Source: Anaerolinea thermophila
GTDB lineage: Bacteria > Chloroflexota > Anaerolineae > Anaerolineales > Villigracilaceae
Length of the DNA: 14,770 nt
Reading direction: 5' to 3'
NCBI GenBank assembly: GCA_020722305.1
Contig: DYLB01000035.1
Coordinates: forward strand, 1 to 14,770
Shown here: positions 7,240 through 14,316 of the stretch, one piece after another
How positions within the stretch are numbered: position 1 is the stretch's first letter
How the letters are laid out: every line of letters begins with the position of its first letter
The notes under the pieces: model-generated
The model's input: the letters and a program-made list of their open reading frames with translations, nothing else
Database searches by the model: none
Told to the model about the DNA's origin: nothing
Made by a program: the position numbers and the translations under genes

Positions 7240-7755
7240 ATGGAAAACACCCTTCAATCCATCGTCCAGACTTTGCAAGAAAGATTCGAGGTCAACCCTG
7301 TGGAAGAGTTTCGCGGCGAGGTGCATGGGTTCGTCGCGCCTGCCCGGGTCGTGGAGGTGTTGACCCATTTGCGGGATCACGAGTCGTTCGAACTGATGTC
7401 GGCTATGACGGCTGTGGACTACTGGCCCAATGAGGCTCCACGCTTCAACGTGATCTACCAGTTGACCTCGATCTCGCGGAACCTGTCGCTGCAGGTGCGC
7501 GTCCCGGTAGCGGGAGCAGACCCAAAGGTCCCGACCGTGAGCGGGGTGTACGCCAGCGCCAACTGGCGCGAGCGCGAGCTCTTCGACATGTTCGGCATTA
7601 CGTTCGAGGGCCATCCCGACCTGCGCCGGATCCTGATGCCTTTCGATTGGGTCGGCCATCCGCTGCGCAAGGATTTCCCACTGGGATACGAAGAGCCACA
7701 GTTCACCTTCAATTTCGAAGAGATCAGCCTGCAAAAGCCCAATCCAGAGGCATAA
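7240..7755 (+). CDS. nuoC: NADH-quinone oxidoreductase subunit C
   Basis: This is the 30-kDa-type subunit of complex I, which packs against NuoD and NuoB in the connecting module and holds no cofactor. The 171-residue protein has the family signature ERELFDMFGI (111-120) followed by GHPDLRRILMPFDWVGHPLR (124-143) and DFPLGYEEP. It is a separate gene here, not the NuoCD fusion seen in enterobacteria. The ribosome site before the ATG is weak. Its TAA stop (7753-7755) overlaps the ATG of the next gene by one base (TAATG), so the next gene is translationally coupled to it. Confidence 0.95.
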   Translation: MENTLQSIVQTLQERFEVNPVEEFRGEVHGFVAPARVVEVLTHLRDHESFELMSAMTAVDYWPNEAPRFNVIYQLTSISRNLSLQVRVPVAGADPKVPTVSGVYASANWRERELFDMFGITFEGHPDLRRILMPFDWVGHPLRKDFPLGYEEPQFTFNFEEISLQKPNPEA

Positions 7756-8252
7756 TGGCTTCATCGCGGCCCGCCATCGCAGAACTGTTCGAGATGTCTA
7801 TTTCGCTGGAGAGGCAAATCCAGGCGGTGTATCTCTATTGGCAAACATTGTTCGCCTCTGCTCCGAAGGCGGCTTCCTTCTGGCAGGAGTGTGCCCGTGA
7901 GGAAGACTTTCATGCCAGGCTGCTGCTCAACCTGTCTGACCAATTGACGGCTGAGCAGCTTGCAGAACCGGCGGATATCTCGATCTATGAGTGTGCTTTG
8001 CGTACACAACAGTTGCTGGGCAGCCTGAACAAAAATGTAAAGACCCTCGACGAAGCGCTCGAACTGGCAACCCGGATCGAACATTCGGAAGTCAATTCCA
8101 TTTTGGAATTCCTGGTGATCCATTTCTCGACCAAAGAGTTGACCAAGACCATGGTCCAATCGCAGTTGCGGGATCATGTAGGCAAACTCAACCTGCTCAC
8201 CCCGGCGCTCATCTTTGGCGAGAATTACAAAACGATAAAGGCAGTCAACTGA
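7755..8252 (+). CDS. Ferritin-like (possible diiron) protein inside the nuo operon
   Basis: This 165-residue, almost wholly helical protein is not a known complex I subunit. The spacing of acids and histidines resembles the ferritin/rubrerythrin four-helix bundle: E19 in helix 1, E50-D-F-H53 (an ExxH motif) in helix 2, E109 and E112 in helix 3, and D140-H141 in helix 4. It lacks the C-terminal rubredoxin domain of rubrerythrins and any signal or membrane segment. If it binds two irons it could act in iron storage, peroxide removal or Fe-S cluster protection; this is inference and it could be metal-free. The chosen ATG overlaps the nuoC stop, and nuoD starts one base past its own stop, so it is built into the operon. 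It is less G+C-rich than its neighbours, about 50 % by hand count of three lines. Confidence 0.6.
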   Translation: MASSRPAIAELFEMSISLERQIQAVYLYWQTLFASAPKAASFWQECAREEDFHARLLLNLSDQLTAEQLAEPADISIYECALRTQQLLGSLNKNVKTLDEALELATRIEHSEVNSILEFLVIHFSTKELTKTMVQSQLRDHVGKLNLLTPALIFGENYKTIKAVN

Positions 8253-8253
8253 T

Positions 8254-9483
8254 ATGACCCAACTCCAAGAAGTTACTGTTGACGAATTGAAACACCTCGT
8301 CTCTGACCGAGCCATCCAGGGCGAGACCGTGCTGCTCAATATGGGTCCGCAGCACCCGGCGACGCATGGCGTGCTGCGCCTGCTGCTGGAACTCGACGGC
8401 GAGATCGTGGTCAACTGTATCCCCGATATCGGCTACCTGCACACCGGCATCGAGAAGAACATGGAGGCCAAGACCTACCAAAAGGCCGAAGTGATGACCG
8501 ACCGCCTGGACTATCTGAACACGGTCGGCAATAACCTGGCCTACTGCATGGCGGTCGAAAAACTGGTAGACCTGGACGTGCCGCCGCGCGCCCAGGCCAT
8601 TCGCGTCATCCTGACCGAGTTGCAGCGCATCGCCTCGCACCTGGTCTGGATCGGCACCCACGCCCTCGACCTGGCGGCCATGTCCATGTTCATGTACGCC
8701 TTCCGCGAGCGCGAGATCATCCTCGATATCTTCGAGCTGGTCTCTGGTCAACGCATGATGACCACCTACTTCCGTCCTGGCGGCGTCTGGCGGGATGTGC
8801 CGGTCGAGTTCGAGGCTGCGGTGCGGAATTTCATCAAGCTCTTCCCCAAGCGGATTGACGAGTATGAGGCCCTGTTGACGAAGAACCCGCTCCTGCTGGA
8901 CCGGCTGCTGGGTATCGGCGTGCTGACGAAGGAAACCGCCCTCAGCCACGGCGTGACCGGGCCGATCCTGCGCGCCAGCGGCGTGAACTGGGACCTGCGC
9001 AAGGCCCGGCCTTACATGGGTTACGAGCAATACGAGTTCAACGTCCCGGTGCGCAGCGAAGGCGACAACTATGCCCGTTACCTGGTGCGGGTGCAGGAGA
9101 TGCGTGAATCGCTCAAGATCGTCGAGCAGGCCCTCGATAAGCTGCCGATGGGCCCCGTCCGCAGCGACAACCGCAAGTTCGTCCCGCCGCCGCGCTCCGA
9201 GATTGGCGTCAGCATGGAGGCGCTCATCCATCACTTCAAGCTGTGGACCGAAGGCTTCGATGCGCCCAACGCCTCGATCTACTCGGCGGTCGAGGGGCCG
9301 CGCGGCGAGCTGGGCGTTTTCCTGGAAGGCGACGGCGGCCCGAAGCCCCGCCGGGTCCACATGCGCACGCCCTCCTTCGACAACCTGGGCGTATTGCCCG
9401 AAATCGCCAAGGGACACCTGGTAGCCGATTTGATTGCCATTATTGGCTCAATTGATTTTGTGTTGGGAGACATTGACCGATGA
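8254..9483 (+). CDS. nuoD: NADH-quinone oxidoreductase subunit D
   Basis: This 49-kDa-type subunit forms most of the quinone-reduction chamber with NuoB and is related to the large subunit of NiFe hydrogenases, without the metal site. In the 409-residue protein, GPQHPATHGVLRL (31-43) gives H38 and DRLDYLN (84-90) gives Y88. These correspond to the His/Tyr pair that binds the quinone head group in characterised complex I (H38 and Y87 in Thermus). The C-terminus SIDFVLGDIDR is the usual conserved end of the family. The last four bases overlap the nuoE start (ATGA). Its separation from nuoC by an unrelated gene is unusual, since nuoC and nuoD are normally adjacent or fused. Confidence 0.97.
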   Translation: MTQLQEVTVDELKHLVSDRAIQGETVLLNMGPQHPATHGVLRLLLELDGEIVVNCIPDIGYLHTGIEKNMEAKTYQKAEVMTDRLDYLNTVGNNLAYCMAVEKLVDLDVPPRAQAIRVILTELQRIASHLVWIGTHALDLAAMSMFMYAFREREIILDIFELVSGQRMMTTYFRPGGVWRDVPVEFEAAVRNFIKLFPKRIDEYEALLTKNPLLLDRLLGIGVLTKETALSHGVTGPILRASGVNWDLRKARPYMGYEQYEFNVPVRSEGDNYARYLVRVQEMRESLKIVEQALDKLPMGPVRSDNRKFVPPPRSEIGVSMEALIHHFKLWTEGFDAPNASIYSAVEGPRGELGVFLEGDGGPKPRRVHMRTPSFDNLGVLPEIAKGHLVADLIAIIGSIDFVLGDIDR

Positions 9484-9977
9484 GTCTGGCTGAAAAATAT
9501 CCACAAGAGATCCAAAAGATTTTTGCCAAATACCCGCCGGAACAAAAACGCTCGGCGGTCATGCCGTTGTTGCACCTGGCGCAACGCGAAGAAGGCTACG
9601 TGGACCGTCATGCCATGCAAGAGATTGCGGCGCTGGTGGACATCGCAGAAACCGAAGTTGCGTCTATTGTCGGTTTCTATACCCTGTACCATGATGAACC
9701 GGCCGGGAAACTCCGCTTCCAGGTCTGCACCGACCTGCCTTGCGCGTTGCGCGGCGCGGAGCAATTCCTGGCTGACCTGTGTGCTAAATTGGGCATCGAA
9801 CCCGGCGGTACTACTCCCGACGGCCTGGTGACGGTGGAACCGGTTATGTGCCTGGCGGCCTGCAACAAGGCTCCCGTGTTCCAGATTCAGGGGCCGGATG
9901 GCATCGAATACCACGAGAATATGACGGTTGAAAAGACGCTGGAGTTGGTCGAGGCGTTGAAGAAGAGTAGTGCGTAG
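9480..9977 (+). CDS. nuoE: NADH-quinone oxidoreductase subunit E
   Basis: NuoE is the 24-kDa-type subunit of the NADH-oxidising module and carries 2Fe-2S cluster N1a in a thioredoxin-like domain. In 165 residues, the four ligands are C83 and C88 (CTDLPC) and C124 and C128 (CLAAC), in the family spacing. The helical N-terminal half contains VGFYTLYH (64-71), also typical. GGGAGA about nine bases before the ATG, inside nuoD, is the likely ribosome site. Its presence shows this is the NADH-linked form of complex I. The stop lies inside the first codons of the next gene, giving an eight-base overlap if that gene starts at the GTG at 9970. Confidence 0.96.
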   Translation: MSLAEKYPQEIQKIFAKYPPEQKRSAVMPLLHLAQREEGYVDRHAMQEIAALVDIAETEVASIVGFYTLYHDEPAGKLRFQVCTDLPCALRGAEQFLADLCAKLGIEPGGTTPDGLVTVEPVMCLAACNKAPVFQIQGPDGIEYHENMTVEKTLELVEALKKSSA

Positions 9978-10398
9978 CGTGTTACGTAACGAGAATAAAA
10001 GGATAAAACGCAGAGATTTTGACGCTGACGGTTATGCAAAATTCTTGAAGGAGAAGTCCATCGAAGATTTCGAATTTGCGAAGCTAATGCTGAAGTGGCA
10101 AAAAATGGGTTATTGCCTGTTTTGGGCCCATGCCGCTTTGCAAAAAGCAATGGCTGTCATTATTTGCAAAGAAACGCGCAAAATGCCGCCGTGGAGAAAA
10201 GACTTAACCAGATTAGCCAGACTTGCAAAGGTAGAACTGACGAAGGACCAAAGAGAGCTTTGCAAAATATTGAATTTCTATCATATTGAAGGATTGTATT
10301 TGGGACTTCAATCCCCGGAGCCTCCAAAAAAGGAAGCGAAAGAATTGTTATTTCGCGCAAAAGAGTTCGCCTCACTACTACCTCCCCTGGCAGAATAG
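9970..10398 (+). CDS. HEPN-like protein inside the nuo operon
   Basis: This 142-residue helical protein is not a complex I subunit. Its layout resembles small HEPN-domain proteins: an acidic helix (SIEDFEFAKLMLKW, 30-43), a helix with YCLFWAHAALQKAMAVII (48-65, like the usual FxAxQAxEKAxKA helix), then KDLTRLARLA (77-86), matching the common HDLxxLA stretch. The RNase-type R-x4-6-H motif is not seen at the expected place, where FYHIEGLYLGLQSP replaces the usual arginine-tyrosine-proline, so catalysis is doubtful. No MNT-type nucleotidyltransferase partner is adjacent. Hand count of 10021-10380 gives about 42 % G+C against roughly 60 % in flanking nuo genes, suggesting transfer. The start is the GTG at 9970 (eight bases inside nuoE) or the in-frame GTG at 9979; there is no early ATG. 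nuoF begins six bases after its stop. Confidence 0.6.
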   Translation: MRSVLRNENKRIKRRDFDADGYAKFLKEKSIEDFEFAKLMLKWQKMGYCLFWAHAALQKAMAVIICKETRKMPPWRKDLTRLARLAKVELTKDQRELCKILNFYHIEGLYLGLQSPEPPKKEAKELLFRAKEFASLLPPLAE

Positions 10399-10404
10399 AG
10401 ACTT

Positions 10405-11640
10405 ATGGCACATATCCTCCTCCGTCATCGTGACATCCCCGGCATCGAAAAACTCGATGTCTACCAAAAGAACGGCGGCTTCCAGGCCTTTGAGCAGGCT
10501 GTCAAGAAGATGAAGCCGACCGAAGTGACCGATGTGGTCAAGGCCTCCGGCTTGCGCGGGCGCGGCGGGGCGGGCTTCCCCACCGGCGTGAAGTGGGGCT
10601 TCATGGACAATAACAACTGGCCGCATTACGTGGTCGCCAACGCAGACGAGTCCGAGCCTGGCACTTTCAAGGACCGCGAGATTATGGAGGGCAACCCCTT
10701 CCAGTTTTTGGAAGGCGTGGCAATTGCCTCCTACGCGGTCGGCGCCAACCTGGCTTACGTTTACCTGCGCGGCGAGTTCTGGCAGGTGGCGGCCTTCCTC
10801 GACCAGAAGATCGAGGAGATGGAACAGGCTGGTTTCCTGGGCGACAAGCTCTTCGGCAGCGACTATTCTCTGCGCATCCACACCCACCTGGGCGCGGGCG
10901 CGTACATCTGCGGCGAAGAGACCGCCCTGCTCGAATCCATCGAAGGCAAGCGCGGCCAGCCCCGCCTGCGCCCGCCGTTCCCGCCCTCGTTTGGGCTGTA
11001 CGGCAAACCGACCGTGGTCAATAACGTCGAAACTCTGACCAATGTGCCGCTCATCCTCGAAAACGGCTCGGACTGGTACAAGTCCCTCGGCACGGCGGAC
11101 AGCGCCGGGGTCAAGGTCTTCAGCCTGTCCGGGCGGGTCAAGAAGCCGGGCAACTACGAACTGCCCTTCGGCACCACGTTCCGTGAACTCATCTACACCC
11201 ACGGCGGCGGGATCATCAATGACCGCCCCGTCAAAGGCATCATGGCCGCCGGCGCCTCGTCCTCCATCATCGTCGCCGACGAGAAGGCCCTCGACACCCC
11301 GATGGATTACGCCAGCGTCCGCACCCTGGGCGGGGACCTGGGGTCTGCTTCCGTGATCGTGCTGGACGACACCGTCGGCATTGACTGGGTGGTCAACAAG
11401 ACCATCCATTTCTTCAAGCACGAATCCTGTGGCAAATGTACCCCCTGCCGCGAAGGCAATTACTGGATGCAGCACCTGACCGAACGCATCCACTCCGGCC
11501 AGGGTGACGCTTCAGATGTCGAATTATTGGACAGCGTGGCCCGCCAGATGCAGGGCAAGTGCCTGTGCGCCCTAGGCGAGTTCGCCACCATGGCCGTGGT
11601 GACGGGCATTGAACGCTTTCCGACGGACTTTGGTAAGTAG
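10405..11640 (+). CDS. nuoF: NADH-quinone oxidoreductase subunit F (NADH- and FMN-binding)
   Basis: NuoF is the entry point of complex I: it binds NADH and FMN and carries 4Fe-4S cluster N3. In the 411-residue protein, the glycine-rich GLRGRGGAGFPTGVKW (49-64) binds FMN/NADH. NADESEPGTFKDRE (79-92) and GAGAYICGEETALLES (163-178) are further family signatures. The cluster ligands are C342, C345 and C348 (ESCGKCTPCREG) and C388 (KCLCALGEF). An SLBB-type region precedes the C-terminal helical cluster domain. The ATG has a modest AGAG ribosome site. It is followed by a 182-base gap filled by a repeat element, the only large gap inside this operon. Confidence 0.97.
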   Translation: MAHILLRHRDIPGIEKLDVYQKNGGFQAFEQAVKKMKPTEVTDVVKASGLRGRGGAGFPTGVKWGFMDNNNWPHYVVANADESEPGTFKDREIMEGNPFQFLEGVAIASYAVGANLAYVYLRGEFWQVAAFLDQKIEEMEQAGFLGDKLFGSDYSLRIHTHLGAGAYICGEETALLESIEGKRGQPRLRPPFPPSFGLYGKPTVVNNVETLTNVPLILENGSDWYKSLGTADSAGVKVFSLSGRVKKPGNYELPFGTTFRELIYTHGGGIINDRPVKGIMAAGASSSIIVADEKALDTPMDYASVRTLGGDLGSASVIVLDDTVGIDWVVNKTIHFFKHESCGKCTPCREGNYWMQHLTERIHSGQGDASDVELLDSVARQMQGKCLCALGEFATMAVVTGIERFPTDFGK

Positions 11641-11658
11641 TCATTGGTAATTCGCACC

Positions 11659-11802
11659 GTCATTGCAAGCTGCCGTCCTGAGCGGAGCGCAGCGAAGTCG
11701 AAGGACGGCAGCGAAGTCGAAGGACGGCAGCGAAGTCGAAGGACGGCAGCGAAGTAATCTCCTCCACTGCGCGGGGATTGCTTCTCGAAGACTCACAATG
11801 AC
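11659..11802. repeat. 144-bp dispersed repeat element between nuoF and nuoG
   Basis: The element is bounded by GTCATTGCAAG (11659-11669) and CACAATGAC (11794-11802), roughly inverted copies. It contains GGGGATTGCTTCTCGAAG and the 19-base tandem repeat. The ends and internal words match the element at 2380-2544, so both belong to one family. This fills nearly the whole nuoF-nuoG gap and ends about ten bases before the nuoG ribosome site, so it lies within the transcribed operon. Confidence 0.75.
11692..11755 (+). repeat. 19-bp tandem repeat, 3.4 copies
   Basis: The unit GCGAAGTCGAAGGACGGCA occurs perfectly at 11692-11710, 11711-11729 and 11730-11748, then partially (GCGAAGT) to 11755. The upstream TGCCGTCCT (11671-11679) is complementary to AGGACGGCA in each unit, so the RNA can form a 9-bp stem with any of the three copies. 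The perfect identity suggests recent expansion. Confidence 0.95.
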
Positions 11803-11812
11803 GAGATAAGTT

Positions 11813-11816
11813 GGAG
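11813..11816 (+). promoter_or_regulatory. nuoG: Ribosome binding site that sets the nuoG start
   Basis: GGAG (11813-11816) lies six bases before the ATG at 11823, an ideal distance. An in-frame TTG at 11811 would add four residues (MEYC) but overlaps this site and has none of its own, so the ATG is preferred. Confidence 0.8.
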
Positions 11817-11822
11817 TATTGC

Positions 11823-14306
11823 ATGACCGATGTAACGTTGACGATTGACAACAAAGAAACGACAGTCCCGGCCGGGACCCTGATCGTGAATGCCGCCAAA
11901 CAAATCGGGATCGACATCCCGGTCTTTTGCTACCATCCCAAGATGGAGCCGGTCGGCATGTGCCGCATGTGCCTGGTCGAGGTCGGCCGCCCGATCATTG
12001 ACCGGAACACAGGCCAGCCCGTCCTGGAAGACGGCAAGCCCAAGATCCAATTTGGGCCGAAACTCGAAACCGCCTGCACCACGCCCGTCTCCGAGGGGAT
12101 GGTCGTCAGGGGCCTGTCCGAGAAGGCCAAAGCCGGGCAGAACGAGATCGTCGAGTTCCTGTTGACCTCCCACCCGCTGGATTGCCCGGTCTGCGACAAA
12201 GGCGGCGAGTGCCCGCTGCAAAACCTGACCATGGACTTCGGCCCCGGCAAGAGCCGTTTCCTGTACGATGAGAAATTCCATCTCGAAAAGCGCGTCCCGC
12301 TTGGCGACCTGATCGTCCTGGACCGGGAGCGCTGTATCCAATGCGCCCGCTGCATCCGCTTCCAGGACGAGATCGCCGGTGAGCCGGTGATTGGTTTCTA
12401 CAACCGTGGCCGGGCGACCGACATCGTAACTTACACCGATCCGGGCTTCGACTCGGTTTTCTCCGGCAACACGACCGACATCTGCCCGGTCGGGGCGCTG
12501 ACTACGGCGGATTTCCGCTTCGGGGCGCGGGCCTGGGAACTCAAGTCTACGGCTTCGGTCTGCGGGCAATGCCCGGTGGGCTGCAATATCGTTTTCAACA
12601 CCCGCCGCGAGGCCAAGAGCGATGGGCGGATCGTGATCAAGCGGGTCATGCCGCGCCAGAACGAGCAGGTCAATGAAATCTGGCTTTGCGACAAGGGCCG
12701 CTTTGCCTATCATTACACGGAAAGCGAATCCCGCCTGTCGAAGCCGTTGGTAAAGAAGGCCGGCAAACTGGAAGAAACGACTTGGGACGAAGCTGTCGCC
12801 ATCGCCGGCGGCAAACTGCAAAGCGCGGGGGGTGAAGTGGTCGTGCTGGCTTCGGGCCGCTTGAGCAATGAAGATTTGTTCAATTTGAAATCCCTGGCCG
12901 ATGGGTTGGGCGGCAAATCTCTGCTCTACACCCACATGGGCGGCGGCGACCTGACCGCCCGGTTCGGTGTCGGTGCAGGGACGAATTTTGGCGAGATGGG
13001 CGCGGGCACCACGATTTTGGTGGTCGCATCCGATCTGTATAACGAAGCCCCAATCTGGCATTTACGGGTCAAAGGCGCGGCCAAACGCGGCGCAACCGTG
13101 ATCGTGGCCAATGCGCGTGCGACCAAACTGGAGGCGTTTGCCCGGTACGTCGTCCGCTACGCCTACGGCGATGAGGTCGAGACGATCAACGGATTGACCC
13201 AAAAAGACAACATTGGCGAGGCGATCACTTCGGCGGAAAACCTGGTGGTGCTGTTCGGCTCGGACGGGTTGGGACTGGGCGGTTCGTCCGCTCTGGCGGC
13301 GGCTTGCGCCGGTTTGGTGCAGGGACGTGCCGGCAAGCCGAATAACGGCCTGATCGGCGTCTGGCCGCGAGCCAACGACCAGGGGGCCTGGGAAATCGGC
13401 TTCCGCCCGGCAAGTGATTTAACTGCTGAACTCAAAGGTAAGACCGTTTATGTGGCCGCGGCCGACCCGGCTGGCGACGACCCACAACTGGCTGCGGCGC
13501 TCAAGGAAGCCAGCTTCGTTATCGCCCAGGAACTCTTCCTGACCGAGACGGCCAAACTGGCGGATGTGGTGCTGCCAGCCCAGGCTTACACCGAACGCGA
13601 CGGCTCGTTCACCTCGGGCGAGCGGCGGGCGCAGCGGTTCTATGCGGCGGTTCCTGCCTTCGGTGAGACCAAAGCCGACTTCGCCATCATCGCCATGCTT
13701 GCGGACGCGGCGAATATTGAATTGGCCGACTCGGCTGAACAAGTTTTCGAGAACCTGGGCGTAACGGTCCCGGCTTTTGCCGGCCTGACTTACGAGAAAC
13801 TGGCCGAAACAGTCGAACAGTGGCCGGTGGTCGGGCGCGGCGATTTGTATTACGGCGGCACGACTTACGAGAACACCCAGGGGCTGGGCGCGCACCTCGT
13901 CGGCGGGGCGGAGCGCGGCGAAACGGCCAGCCGGCCACAGGTCCAGAAAGAGACGGCCCTTCGACCCGGCTCCCCCTACGGGGACTTCGCAGGACAGGTG
14001 CTGCGCCCGAAGGAGGATCAGTGGCTGGTCGTCCCGGTCTCCAAACTTTACGACCAGGGCCTGACCGTCCGCTCCTCGAAATTATTGGAAAATCACATCG
14101 GCGCGGCGACCGTGACCTTGCATCCCGAAGCCGCCAAACGATTGGGGGCGGGCGCGGGCGACATGGTCGAAGTCACGCTGGACGGCACGACGGCGCAGGC
14201 GGCGGTGGCCCTGGACGAAACGGTTTCGGCTTCGGTGGCGCTGCTGCCGCGGAGCATGGGATTGCCGGTTTCCGGGCCGGCCGTGGCCGGGTTGAAAAAA
14301 GTTTAG
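11823..14306 (+). CDS. nuoG: NADH-quinone oxidoreductase subunit G
   Basis: NuoG is the large Fe-S subunit that carries electrons from NuoF towards NuoB. Starting at the ATG, it has 827 residues, within the family range. Ligands in order are: 2Fe-2S N1b, C36, C47, C50, C85; His-ligated N5, H117, C121, C124, C130 (HPLDCPVCDKGGEC); N6a-type, C171, C174, C177, C221 (CIQCARC ... CPVGAL); and an extra N7-type set, C247, C250, C254, C289 (CGQCPVGC ... WLC). The last marks the subset of NuoG proteins that keep the molybdopterin-oxidoreductase cluster. The rest is a degenerate molybdopterin-enzyme fold with ADVVLPAQAYTERDGSFTSG (about 574-593) and a C-terminal MopB-binding-type beta domain. Residues about 712-726 are encoded by repeat-like DNA. 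nuoH follows after ten bases. Confidence 0.96.
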   Translation: MTDVTLTIDNKETTVPAGTLIVNAAKQIGIDIPVFCYHPKMEPVGMCRMCLVEVGRPIIDRNTGQPVLEDGKPKIQFGPKLETACTTPVSEGMVVRGLSEKAKAGQNEIVEFLLTSHPLDCPVCDKGGECPLQNLTMDFGPGKSRFLYDEKFHLEKRVPLGDLIVLDRERCIQCARCIRFQDEIAGEPVIGFYNRGRATDIVTYTDPGFDSVFSGNTTDICPVGALTTADFRFGARAWELKSTASVCGQCPVGCNIVFNTRREAKSDGRIVIKRVMPRQNEQVNEIWLCDKGRFAYHYTESESRLSKPLVKKAGKLEETTWDEAVAIAGGKLQSAGGEVVVLASGRLSNEDLFNLKSLADGLGGKSLLYTHMGGGDLTARFGVGAGTNFGEMGAGTTILVVASDLYNEAPIWHLRVKGAAKRGATVIVANARATKLEAFARYVVRYAYGDEVETINGLTQKDNIGEAITSAENLVVLFGSDGLGLGGSSALAAACAGLVQGRAGKPNNGLIGVWPRANDQGAWEIGFRPASDLTAELKGKTVYVAAADPAGDDPQLAAALKEASFVIAQELFLTETAKLADVVLPAQAYTERDGSFTSGERRAQRFYAAVPAFGETKADFAIIAMLADAANIELADSAEQVFENLGVTVPAFAGLTYEKLAETVEQWPVVGRGDLYYGGTTYENTQGLGAHLVGGAERGETASRPQVQKETALRPGSPYGDFAGQVLRPKEDQWLVVPVSKLYDQGLTVRSSKLLENHIGAATVTLHPEAAKRLGAGAGDMVEVTLDGTTAQAAVALDETVSASVALLPRSMGLPVSGPAVAGLKKV
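13956..13998 (+). repeat. Dispersed-repeat-like stretch in frame inside nuoG
   Basis: The stretch begins GCCCTTCGACCCGG and ends GACTTCGCAGGACAGG, with an internal TCCCC/GGGGA hairpin around CTAC. It resembles the CCCTTCGACT...TTCGACTTTGCTCAG part of the intergenic repeat at 2380-2544. It encodes about residues 712-726 (ALRPGSPYGDFAGQV), a glycine/proline-rich linker before the C-terminal beta domain. Its origin from a repeat is inference from word similarity. Confidence 0.45.
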
Positions 14307-14316
14307 AGAGGCGTTT

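Noticed and set aside
7647..7754. Upstream extension of the ferritin-like gene to an ATG at 7647
   Set aside because: It would overlap 108 bases of nuoC in another frame. The added residues look like a frame-shifted nuoC, and the ATG at 7755 overlaps the nuoC stop in the normal coupled manner.
8245..9417. 390-codon open frame antisense to nuoD
   Set aside because: Shadow of nuoD caused by high G+C. No domain and no sensible start signal.
9981..9990. GTTACGTAAC perfect palindrome as an operator near the HEPN-like gene
   Set aside because: It is inside the coding start of that gene and close to the repeat words seen elsewhere. A 10-base palindrome alone is too short to call.
10378..11493. 371-codon open frame antisense to nuoF
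   Set aside because: Shadow of nuoF, with no recognisable product.
11692..11755. CRISPR array
   Set aside because: The 19-base units are directly contiguous with no spacers and no cas genes lie nearby. It is a simple tandem repeat.
11811..11822. TTG start for nuoG at 11811, adding four residues
   Set aside because: The GGAG at 11813-11816 is placed for the ATG at 11823 and would be inside the coding sequence if TTG were used. NuoG homology begins at MTDVTLTIDN.
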